Of a stretch of 64,000 bases of DNA, positions 35,527 through 42,868 are shown piece after piece (position 1 is the first letter of the stretch; each line of letters starts with the position of its first letter). Origin of the DNA: Sinisalibacter aestuarii. GTDB lineage: Bacteria; Pseudomonadota; Alphaproteobacteria; Rhodobacterales; Rhodobacteraceae. A program made the position numbers and the translations under genes. The notes beneath the pieces were generated by a model. That model saw nothing but the letters and a program-made list of their open reading frames with translations. It searched no databases and was not told the origin of the DNA. The stretch is from assembly GCF_027923545.1 (NCBI RefSeq), contig NZ_BROH01000001.1, positions 372,001 through 436,000 of the forward strand, read 5' to 3'.

Positions 35527-36327
35527 ATGCGCCTGAAGATCAGCCATACGACGCGATACGTATTCGATCACCCGGTAAGCTACGGGCTGCAGCAATTGCG
35601 CAAGACGCCCAAATCGACGCATCAGCAGACGGTGCTGCACTGGACGACGCGGGTGGAAGGCGGCCGCAAGGAGCTTTCGTTCGAGGATCATCACCATAAT
35701 ACCGTGGAGCTTCTGAGCTTTGAGAAGGGCGCGACCGAGCTGGTGGTGACAAGCGTGGGCGAGGTCGAGATTGCCGAGACGCACGGTGTGCTGGGCCGTC
35801 ATCTCGGTTATGCTCCGCTGTGGCTCTATCGCCGCCAGACGCCGCGCACCAGGCCGGGGCCGGGTGTGCGCGCGCTGATCCGCGATATCGGGGGCGAGAC
35901 CGAAACCGACCGGCTGCACGGGCTGATGATGGCCGTGAAGGATGCGGTGGCCTACGAGGTGGGCGCATCGCATCCCGACTGGAGTGCCGAGGATGCGCTG
36001 ACCGAGGGGCGCGGCGTCTGCCAGGACCATGCTCATGTGTTCGTTTCGGCGGCACGTGAGATGGGCTTTCCGGCGCGCTATGTCTCGGGCTATCTGATGC
36101 TCGATGACCGGGTTGATCAGGACGCGATGCATGCCTGGGCCGAGGTGCATGTGGATTATCTCGGCTGGGTCGGATTTGATCCGTCAAACGGGATTTCGCC
36201 CGATATGCGCTACGTTCGTGTTGCAACCGGGCTGGACTATGCCGAAGCTGCGCCGGTAACCGGAACGCGGATCGGTGGCGCGGGGGAGGTGCTGTCGGTC
36301 GCCATTGAAGTGGCGCAGCAGCAATAG
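35527..36327 (+). CDS. Transglutaminase-like cysteine protease of the Anbu locus
   Basis: About 266 residues. The N-terminal domain begins MRLKISHTTRYVFDHPVSYG, as in bacterial transglutaminase-like proteases. The catalytic triad is visible: Cys in RGVCQDHAHVF, His in MHAWAEVHV and Asp in GFDPSNG. There is no signal peptide, so it acts in the cytoplasm. By context it may cleave or form the peptide bonds handled by the ATP-grasp enzyme. The start ATG 35527 fits the family; the upstream open frame lies inside the alpha-E gene. Confidence 0.9.
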   Translation: MRLKISHTTRYVFDHPVSYGLQQLRKTPKSTHQQTVLHWTTRVEGGRKELSFEDHHHNTVELLSFEKGATELVVTSVGEVEIAETHGVLGRHLGYAPLWLYRRQTPRTRPGPGVRALIRDIGGETETDRLHGLMMAVKDAVAYEVGASHPDWSAEDALTEGRGVCQDHAHVFVSAAREMGFPARYVSGYLMLDDRVDQDAMHAWAEVHVDYLGWVGFDPSNGISPDMRYVRVATGLDYAEAAPVTGTRIGGAGEVLSVAIEVAQQQ

Positions 36328-36340
36328 CGGAGAGGCAGGC

Positions 36341-37072
36341 ATGACCTATTGCGTGGGAATGGTCCTCGACAGGGGGCTCGTGTTCATGTCCGACACCCGC
36401 ACCAATGCGGGCGTCGATAACATCTCGACCTTCCGCAAGATGACGAGCTGGGAAGTGCCGAGCGACCGGGTGCTGACCCTGATGAGCGCGGGCAACCTCG
36501 CCACCACGCAGGCCGTGGTCTCGCTGCTCGATGAGCGCACCAAGGCGCGCGAGCTGCGCGATCCGTCGATCCTCGGGGCGCCGTCGATGTTTCAGGTCGC
36601 CCGGATGGTCGCCGATACGCTGCGCGAAGTGATCGAGGAACACGCCGAAGGCGGCCAGCGGGCCGACAGCACGTTTCACGCCACGCTGATCCTTGGCGGC
36701 CAGATCGCCGGCAGCCCGCCGCGCATGTTCATGATCTACCCGGAAGGCAATTTCATCGAGGCGGGCAAGGACACGCCCTTTTTCCAGATCGGCGAGACGA
36801 AATATGGCCGCCCGATCCTCGTGCGCGCCTACGAGCCGGATATGAGCTTCGAGGATGCGGTGAAGCTCCTGCTGGTGAGCTTCGACTCGACAGTGAAAGC
36901 CAATCTGACGGTCGGCCTGCCGTTCGACTACCATCTCTATGAGGTCGACAGTTTCAGGCTCGGTCGACAGGGCCGGATCGCCGCCGATGATCCGTATTAC
37001 GAGGCGATCAGCCGGGGCTGGGGCGACGCGCTGCGCGATGCCTTGCACAGCCTGCCCAGCTTCAGGCTCTAA
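36341..37072 (+). CDS. Anbu, proteasome-type peptidase
   Basis: About 243 residues. It begins MTYCVGMVLDRGLVFMSDTR, so after methionine removal the N-terminal residue is the threonine nucleophile of the Ntn-hydrolase fold. Asp and Lys partners fit SDTRTNAG and RKMTSWE. Further family landmarks are LMSAGNLATTQAVVSLL and PFFQIGETKYGRPIL. Anbu is the bacterial relative of HslV and of proteasome beta subunits, forming open rings. Its operon with ATP-grasp, alpha-E and transglutaminase genes is the classic arrangement and suggests processing of a ligated peptide. The start ATG 36341 follows GGAGAGGC. Its stop overlaps that of the convergent araC-type gene. Confidence 0.92.
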   Translation: MTYCVGMVLDRGLVFMSDTRTNAGVDNISTFRKMTSWEVPSDRVLTLMSAGNLATTQAVVSLLDERTKARELRDPSILGAPSMFQVARMVADTLREVIEEHAEGGQRADSTFHATLILGGQIAGSPPRMFMIYPEGNFIEAGKDTPFFQIGETKYGRPILVRAYEPDMSFEDAVKLLLVSFDSTVKANLTVGLPFDYHLYEVDSFRLGRQGRIAADDPYYEAISRGWGDALRDALHSLPSFRL

Positions 37073-38088
37073 CCTGCCGCAGCCCGGTATTCCGCCGGTG
37101 TCTGTCCCGTCCATCTTTTGAACGCGCGCACGAAGGATGACGCTTCGGAGAAGCCGACGAGATAGGCGGTTTCATTGACCGAGACCTTGCGCGCCGCGAG
37201 GTAGTCCGAGGCCATGCGGCAGCGCAGATCGTTCAGGATTCCGGCAAAGGTCACGCCTTCTTCCTTCAGGCGCCGATAAAGCGTTTGCCGGCTCATCCCC
37301 AGCGCGCCGGCGATGCTCTCGACCGAGACCTCGCCTTTGTGCAGGACCGGCATCAGCAAGGCTTCGATCCGTGCCCGCAGGGTGCCGGAGGTTTCCAGTT
37401 CGGCCAGCAGCGCATCGGCTTTTTCGGCGAAGATGCCGAAGACGTAGTCGGAATGTTCGTCGAATTCCTGCACCAGCCATTCCGGTGCGATGAGCAGGGC
37501 ATTGCGGGTTGCGCCAAAGGTGACGGGGCAGCGCAGGATACGCTCATAATCGTCGGCATAGCTTGGCGCCGGGTGGGTGACTTCGATGGCTCTGGCAAAG
37601 GGGCGATCGGGGAATTCACGGCGAAATTCACTCTCGAACCGGCCAAATGCGGCTTCGGTGAGTTCGGGAAAGCTGTTGGGATCGGGCCGGTTATCGACGA
37701 TCCAGACGCCCTCGGGGCCGGGCTGGATGCTGAAACGCTCGCCGGTTTCCATCACGTCGACTTCGACCATCAGACGCGAATACCGGTTGAGCTGCTCCAT
37801 GCTGTCGGCCATCGACTTCGATGTATGCACGATCAGCCCGACGACCGATATGTCCTCAAGCTGTGTGTCGATCGCGTGGTTGAGCACGAAGGCCGGGTCG
37901 CCGGTGGCGAGCTTGGCGCGGCGAACGATCTCCTTGTAGATCGCGAGCGGCACGCGGGCGTCCTGATCGGCGAGATCGGCTTCGCAAAGCCCCACCTGCG
38001 CCATCAGCGCCGCCCCATCCGCGCCGCGCCGGGCGGCATAATCGACGAATGATCGGGCCAAACCTGCCGAAACACTCGGTGTTTTCAT
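37069..38088 (-). CDS. AraC-family regulator with arabinose-binding-like (PF12625) N-terminal domain
   Basis: A 339-residue regulator. The N-terminal 200 residues match the OruR/ArgR-type domain (AATGDPAFVLNHAI-like region and a HPAPSYADDYERIL segment). The C-terminal double HTH reads SIAGALGMSRQTLYRRLKEEG and NETAYLVGFSEASSFVRAFK. The start ATG 38088 follows GAGGG. It is divergent from a small membrane-protein gene, its most likely target together with the hydrolase after it. The inducer is unknown. Confidence 0.9.
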   Translation of the reverse strand: MKTPSVSAGLARSFVDYAARRGADGAALMAQVGLCEADLADQDARVPLAIYKEIVRRAKLATGDPAFVLNHAIDTQLEDISVVGLIVHTSKSMADSMEQLNRYSRLMVEVDVMETGERFSIQPGPEGVWIVDNRPDPNSFPELTEAAFGRFESEFRREFPDRPFARAIEVTHPAPSYADDYERILRCPVTFGATRNALLIAPEWLVQEFDEHSDYVFGIFAEKADALLAELETSGTLRARIEALLMPVLHKGEVSVESIAGALGMSRQTLYRRLKEEGVTFAGILNDLRCRMASDYLAARKVSVNETAYLVGFSEASSFVRAFKRWTGQTPAEYRAAAG

Positions 38089-38243
38089 TGATTTCCCTCG
38101 CGCGTTTGGCGCAGGCTAGCCGCATTTGTAACCGGCGGACAATGCTCTGTTACGGCCGGTCATATTGAAACAGGCAACCTGTGCTTATTGCTGCCACATC
38201 GAAACATTGGCGGCACAGGCCGCACCGGAACAGGATTGACACA

Positions 38244-38903
38244 ATGATTTCTCTGACCAGATGGGGTGCCGCGGCCGCCCTTCTCGATGCCGCGACGTAT
38301 ATTTTCGGCTTTGCCTTGCTCACCACGGTCCTGGCCTCGTCAGGCTATGGCTCCGATGGGGCCGATCCCGCGCAGATCGTGGCCTTTCTCGTGGAGAATA
38401 CCGGGCTGATGACGGTGTGGAACCTCGCCATCTATGTGGTCAACGGGTTGGCGCTGGCGCTCCTCGCGGTGGCGCTCTGGCACAAGTTCCGCCCGGCGGC
38501 GCCGGGGCTGGCGCAGGTGGTGCTGACCTTTGGCGCGCTCTGGGCAACGCTGGTGGTTGGCGCCGGGATGGTGGCCAATGTCGGGCTGGCCGAGGTCGCC
38601 TCGCGCTATGCCACCGACCCGGAGGAAGCCGTGCGGATGTGGGAGATCATCCTCATGGTGGAGAACGGGCTTGGCGGCGGCAATGAGATTGCCGGCGGCG
38701 TCTGGGCCATCCTCGTCGGCGCCGCGGTTTTGACGACTGGCATGATGTCGCGCTGGTTGGGCTGGCTCAGCCTTGTGATCGGCGTCTCGGGCCTGCTGAC
38801 CGTGCTGCCGGGTCTGGGCGATACGGCGGGTGCGATCTTCGGGCTTGGTTATATCGTCTGGTTCGTCTGGGTTGGCATCGCGCTGCTTCGCGACCGGGGC
38901 TGA
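38244..38903 (+). CDS. Polytopic membrane protein (DUF4386-like)
   Basis: About 219 residues with six hydrophobic segments. The first is at residues 10-30 and contains LLDAATYIFGFALL. The sequence resembles DUF4386-type membrane proteins, but the match is by pattern only. No transport or enzyme motif is visible. It is divergent from the araC-type gene and 63 bp before a membrane-anchored hydrolase gene. A GC hairpin lies between the two, so co-expression is uncertain. Confidence 0.6.
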   Translation: MISLTRWGAAAALLDAATYIFGFALLTTVLASSGYGSDGADPAQIVAFLVENTGLMTVWNLAIYVVNGLALALLAVALWHKFRPAAPGLAQVVLTFGALWATLVVGAGMVANVGLAEVASRYATDPEEAVRMWEIILMVENGLGGGNEIAGGVWAILVGAAVLTTGMMSRWLGWLSLVIGVSGLLTVLPGLGDTAGAIFGLGYIVWFVWVGIALLRDRG

Positions 38904-38918
38904 GCTGAAACATCACAG

Positions 38919-38944
38919 GCCGGGGCTGCCAGGGCGGCCCCGGC
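38919..38944 (+). terminator. GC hairpin after the membrane-protein gene
   Basis: GCCGGGGC and GCCCCGGC form a perfect 8-bp stem with a 10-base loop, followed by ATTTGT. It sits in the 63-bp gap before the hydrolase gene. It may be a terminator or an attenuator; the short T run makes it weak. Confidence 0.4.
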
Positions 38945-38966
38945 ATTTGTCCGACAGGAGGCAAGG

Positions 38967-39962
38967 ATGCGTCTGATCAGGTTTATCCTCGTTGGGGTTG
39001 CGGTGATTGTGGGTGTTACGGTTCTGGCTGGAATCAGTCTCTATTTCAGCACATCCGGCGTCTACACGGTTCCCGCAACGGTGTCGGACGATCCCGGTCT
39101 CGACCGGCTTGAAGTAGATGGCGTCGGGCTTCACGTTCGCATCGTGGGGCCGCAGGACGCGCCGGTGATCGTGGTTCTGCATGGTGGCCCGGGCGGCGAC
39201 TTTCATTCGCTTGAAGGGTTCGACGCGCTGTCCGGCACCCATCGCGTCGTGTTCTACGATCAACGCGGCGCCGGGCTTTCGCAGCGTGTGCCTTCCGAAG
39301 CGCTTACGCTGGACGGCTACCTTGCCGAACTCGATGGACTCATCGAACGGGTCTCGCCTGCCGCGCCCGTCACGCTGATCGGTCACAGTTGGGGGGCGAT
39401 GCTGGCGAGTGCGTTTCTCGGACATGCGCCGGACCGGGTGAGCCGGGCCGTGCTGATCGAGCTGGGCTTTCTGGATTCCGCTGAGATGGCCGATTGGGCC
39501 AAACAAAGCCGCGCGATCATGCTGTCGCCGCGCTTTGCGTGGACGGGATTGGTGGCCGGGTTTGAAGCGATGCATGTGGACGGGCCCGACCCGAGCGCGG
39601 GCGATGACCACCTGATGGGTCAGATGGTTCATGCCTTCGCCAACGATCCGGACAATCCCTATCATTGCCCGGGCGAACCCTACGACGCGCCGAGCTGGCG
39701 CTTCGGGTCTCTGGCAAGCCGTCTCGCCGGCGCCACGCCGCCGGAAGAGCTTGACCGGCTCGCGCTGGGCGCGGCGTTTGATCGCCCCGTTCTGTTCCTT
39801 GCCGGGTCCTGCGATACATGGATTGGCCCGGACCTTCAGGCGAAACATGCGGCGCGTTTCGCCAATGCCCGGCTCGAAATCATCGACGGAGCCGGGCACG
39901 AGGTCTTGTGGGATCAGCCTGAGGCAACTCTGGCTGCGATCCGGGCTTTTCTGGCGGAATAG
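38967..39962 (+). CDS. Membrane-anchored alpha/beta hydrolase, proline iminopeptidase-like
   Basis: A 331-residue hydrolase. Residues 5-27 form an uncleaved anchor or signal segment, so the catalytic domain is probably periplasmic. Motifs are HGGPGG (oxyanion hole), YDQRGAGLS, the nucleophile elbow GHSWGAM, and ASP/His of the triad in AGSCDTW and GAGHEVLW. These are typical of the prolyl aminopeptidase branch, but many members act on other amides or esters. GGAGG precedes the start. It ends three bases from the convergent hppD gene. Confidence 0.82.
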   Translation: MRLIRFILVGVAVIVGVTVLAGISLYFSTSGVYTVPATVSDDPGLDRLEVDGVGLHVRIVGPQDAPVIVVLHGGPGGDFHSLEGFDALSGTHRVVFYDQRGAGLSQRVPSEALTLDGYLAELDGLIERVSPAAPVTLIGHSWGAMLASAFLGHAPDRVSRAVLIELGFLDSAEMADWAKQSRAIMLSPRFAWTGLVAGFEAMHVDGPDPSAGDDHLMGQMVHAFANDPDNPYHCPGEPYDAPSWRFGSLASRLAGATPPEELDRLALGAAFDRPVLFLAGSCDTWIGPDLQAKHAARFANARLEIIDGAGHEVLWDQPEATLAAIRAFLAE

Positions 39963-39965
39963 AGC

Positions 39966-41078
39966 CTATTCTGCCGCTTCCACTTTCAGCACACCGCGGC
40001 GGATCTGGTCTTCCTCGATCGACTCGAACAGCGCACGGAAATTGCCATTTCCGAAGCCTTCATCGCCCTTGCGCTGGATGAACTCGAAGAAGATCGGCCC
40101 GATCACGGTTTTCGAGAAGATCTGCAACAGCACCTTGGTTTCGCCACCGCCGACCACGCCTTCGCCGTCGATCAGGATGCCGTGCTTCTTCATCGCTTCG
40201 ATGGGCTCGTCATGGCCGATCACACGGGTCTGGCTCATCTCGTAATAGGTTTCCGGCGGCGGCGGCATGTAGCGCATCCCGGCCTCGGCGATCCGGTCGG
40301 TGCCGCCATAAATATCCTCGGTGCCGATGGCGATATGCTGGATGCCCTCGCCCTTGTAGCGGCGCAGATATTCCTCGATCTGGCTCTTGTCGTCGGTCGA
40401 TTCATTGATCGGGATGCGGATCTTGCCGTCGGGCGAGGTGAGCGCACGGCTGACGAGGCCGGTCATCTTGCCCTGAATGTCGAAGAAGTTGGTCTCGCGG
40501 AAATTGAAGGTCTCGGCATAGAACTTGTACCAGGTGTCCATATTGCCGCGGATCACGTTGTGGGTGAGGTGGTCGAGGTAGTAGAAGCCGAAGCCCTCGG
40601 GGCGCGGATCGGCCTCGCCGAGCCAGTCGAACTCGGCTTTATAGGGGCTGCCGGCCTCGCCATAGGTGTCGACGAAATAGAGCAGCGAGCCGCCGATGCC
40701 GATCACGGCGGGCACATCGAGCGACTTGCCGGGGCCGGTATATTCCGTCGCACCCAGATCGAGCGCGCGTTTCAGCGCCACCTGCGCGTCGACCACGCGC
40801 CAGGCCATTGCCGGGGCGCAGGGGCCATGCGCTTCGATGAAGTCGGCGGCATGGCTGCCGGGCTCGGCGTTCAGCAGGTAGTTGATGTCGCCCTGACGGT
40901 AGAGGGTGATGTTTTTCGTGCGGTGCTGTGCGACCGGCACGAAGCCCATCTGGCGGAAGGTGAGGTCGAGCTTTTCCGGCTCCGGATGGGCAAATTCGAC
41001 GAATTCGAAGCCATCGGTGCCGGCGGGGTTTTCTTCGGAAATCTCGGCCTTGGCGGCGTTATGCGGAAACGGGCCCAT
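39966..41078 (-). CDS. hppD: 4-Hydroxyphenylpyruvate dioxygenase
   Basis: About 370 residues. The iron ligands are visible as His in YLDHLTHNV, His in GIQHIAIGT and Glu in FFEFIQRKG; the C-terminal GFGNGNFRALFESIE block is typical. It converts 4-hydroxyphenylpyruvate to homogentisate in tyrosine breakdown. The start ATG 41078 follows GGAGG; an upstream open frame to 41270 has no such site. The gene is divergent from an Lrp-family regulator. Homogentisate dioxygenase genes are not in the window. Confidence 0.95.
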   Translation of the reverse strand: MGPFPHNAAKAEISEENPAGTDGFEFVEFAHPEPEKLDLTFRQMGFVPVAQHRTKNITLYRQGDINYLLNAEPGSHAADFIEAHGPCAPAMAWRVVDAQVALKRALDLGATEYTGPGKSLDVPAVIGIGGSLLYFVDTYGEAGSPYKAEFDWLGEADPRPEGFGFYYLDHLTHNVIRGNMDTWYKFYAETFNFRETNFFDIQGKMTGLVSRALTSPDGKIRIPINESTDDKSQIEEYLRRYKGEGIQHIAIGTEDIYGGTDRIAEAGMRYMPPPPETYYEMSQTRVIGHDEPIEAMKKHGILIDGEGVVGGGETKVLLQIFSKTVIGPIFFEFIQRKGDEGFGNGNFRALFESIEEDQIRRGVLKVEAAE

Positions 41079-41164
41079 GTGATCCTCCTGTTCGCTGGGA
41101 TGTGTCCAAGGATGACCGATTGGCGATGCATGGGGCTTGCATTGTTGCGTCATTCCGTCGCAGG

Positions 41165-41193
41165 TTTGCATCGGATGACGGCAGATATGCAAA
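41165..41193. promoter_or_regulatory. Candidate Lrp-family operator between hppD and its regulator
   Basis: TTTGCAT (41165-41171) and ATGCAAA (41187-41193) are a perfect 7-bp inverted repeat with centres 22 bp apart, two helical turns. The right arm touches the AGAGG site of the regulator gene, so binding would also affect the regulator itself. A further ATGCAA-like half-site (GCATTG) lies upstream toward hppD. Confidence 0.5.
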
Positions 41194-41205
41194 GAGGTGC
41201 ACGAT

Positions 41206-41673
41206 ATGCGCATAGATAGCTTTGACCGTGCGATTCTTGATGCATTGCAGCGCGACGGGGCGATGACCAATGCTGCATTGGCGGAGGTGGTGCACCTCTC
41301 TGCGTCGCAATGTTCGCGCCGCCGTTCCGCGCTGGAGGCGGCGGGGCTGATCGAAGGCTATGCCGCGCGGCTCAACGCCGGAAAGCTGGGCTTTGGGTTG
41401 CGCGCGGTGGTGCGGGTGAACCTGAAGGATCACGGGCGCGGATCGGATGGCGACTTCGGCGCTTTCGTCCGGGCGTCGCCGGAAGTGGCTTCGGCCTTCT
41501 CGGTGTCGGGCGATGCCGATTATATTCTGGATATCCGCGTGCGCGATCTGGAGGCGTTTGCCGAGTTCGTCCATGGGCAGCTCTTGCCCCACCCGCTGGT
41601 CAGTCAGGTGAGATCGGACATTGTCCTGAAAACCCTGAAAGACCGTGGCGCCCTCGATCTGGCGGCGGTCTGA
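41206..41673 (+). CDS. Lrp/AsnC-family transcriptional regulator
   Basis: About 155 residues. The AsnC-type HTH reads AILDALQRDGAMTNAALAEV with LSASQCSRRRSALEAAGLI, followed by an RAM/ligand-binding domain (SGDADYILDIRVRDLEAFAEF). The start ATG 41206 follows AGAGG; a GTG at 41197 is also in frame. It is divergent from hppD and most likely controls it in response to tyrosine or phenylalanine. The stop lies three bases from the convergent sulfotransferase gene. Confidence 0.9.
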   Translation: MRIDSFDRAILDALQRDGAMTNAALAEVVHLSASQCSRRRSALEAAGLIEGYAARLNAGKLGFGLRAVVRVNLKDHGRGSDGDFGAFVRASPEVASAFSVSGDADYILDIRVRDLEAFAEFVHGQLLPHPLVSQVRSDIVLKTLKDRGALDLAAV

Positions 41674-41676
41674 GGA

Positions 41677-42786
41677 TCAGAGGCCGGCCTTCAGCGTGGT
41701 CACGTAGTCGCGCACATCCGGGTTGGTGAAGCTGGCGATATCCGCCTCGGTCAACGCGGCCAGCACGTGATCCAGCGCCTCGGCTTCACTTACAGGGCGC
41801 GGCGTGCCGATGGCATGGATATCGTCGAACAACGGTTTGCCCAGGACGCCCGTAAGCCAGCCGTCGACCGGCGCAAAGCGCGCGGCCAGCTCGGCGCGCC
41901 GTTCATCGCCGAAGAACTCGATATCGCCGGGCGCGGGAAGATCGAGCCTATCCGCGATTGCCGCAAGATCATGGCCCAGCGTGCGGGCCGCCGGGCGGGG
42001 CACGTTGGCGTTGACCTTTTGCATCAGCGGGAAGAACGCGCGCGGCAGGCTCGGATTCATGGCCGCTACATCAATGGCCGCATCCGGCAGGGTGAGGCCC
42101 GATTGCGTGAAAAAATCGGGAATCGACCCACCGGCCGCCATCATATCGGCATGGGCGCGGATCTGCGGCGTGACGTTGGGCAGCCGTTCCAGCCATGGCT
42201 CGATCACACCGCGATAGTCGAAATGCGCGCCCTGGAACGGGTCTTGTCCCGAAGGGTCGGACAGGGTGGAGACCGGCATGCCAAACCACAATTGCTGCCC
42301 GTACCATGCAACGATCTGATCGTCCGGACGCCGAAGCGTGACGTGCAGGCCGAAATCGGCCCCGCTCAGCACATGTGCGAAGTGGTCGATGAGCTCAGGC
42401 GCGTCGAGCCCGAAATGCGACATCACTTCGGAAACGAATATCGCCGCCTCGGGTTCAAGCGAGGCGAGCTGACTGGAAATGGCGTGCAGCATCTGGGGCA
42501 GGGCCGGCAATTTCGCGTGATGGGCCGGAACCTTGCGCTCTGGATTTGCGGTGGCCAGCATCCTGAACGCGAGCGCATTGTGCGGCTCGCGGATGTTGGC
42601 AGGCAGAAAATCCGGCTCGACCTCGTCTGCGCGCACCAGTTGCGCCGCTGCCCAGGCGGCGCCCTGAAACTCGACCCAGGGGCTCAGAATGCCGTTTTCG
42701 AGCAACCGTTTCCAATTGACGGCGAGGAAGGACTGGAGCGAGGTCGTCCCGGTCTTGTGGTGGCCGATATGGATGATCGCTTTCAT
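41677..42786 (-). CDS. Sulfotransferase-family protein
   Basis: A 369-residue protein. The N terminus IIHIGHHKTGTTSLQSFL is the PAPS 5'-phosphosulfate-binding loop of sulfotransferases. A later RRPDDQIVAWYGQQLW segment fits the region for 3'-phosphate binding. There is no signal peptide or membrane segment. It probably sulfates a carbohydrate in the cytoplasm. Its neighbours encode an RTX surface protein and capsule export, so a sulfated surface polysaccharide is plausible but inferred. It starts 82 bp downstream of the RTX gene on the same strand. Confidence 0.8.
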   Translation of the reverse strand: MKAIIHIGHHKTGTTSLQSFLAVNWKRLLENGILSPWVEFQGAAWAAAQLVRADEVEPDFLPANIREPHNALAFRMLATANPERKVPAHHAKLPALPQMLHAISSQLASLEPEAAIFVSEVMSHFGLDAPELIDHFAHVLSGADFGLHVTLRRPDDQIVAWYGQQLWFGMPVSTLSDPSGQDPFQGAHFDYRGVIEPWLERLPNVTPQIRAHADMMAAGGSIPDFFTQSGLTLPDAAIDVAAMNPSLPRAFFPLMQKVNANVPRPAARTLGHDLAAIADRLDLPAPGDIEFFGDERRAELAARFAPVDGWLTGVLGKPLFDDIHAIGTPRPVSEAEALDHVLAALTEADIASFTNPDVRDYVTTLKAGL

Positions 42787-42868
42787 GCCTGCATGCCCTT
42801 GCCGTCGGTTTGCACGGTCTATGCCACGTCATGTCGCCCGTGCAAAGGCATGCCCGCCGGAGAGCGGA

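Noticed and set aside
38167-38206. Direct GAAACA repeats 34 bp apart near the araC-type gene
   Set aside because: They could be AraC half-sites, but two 6-mers at this spacing are weak evidence.
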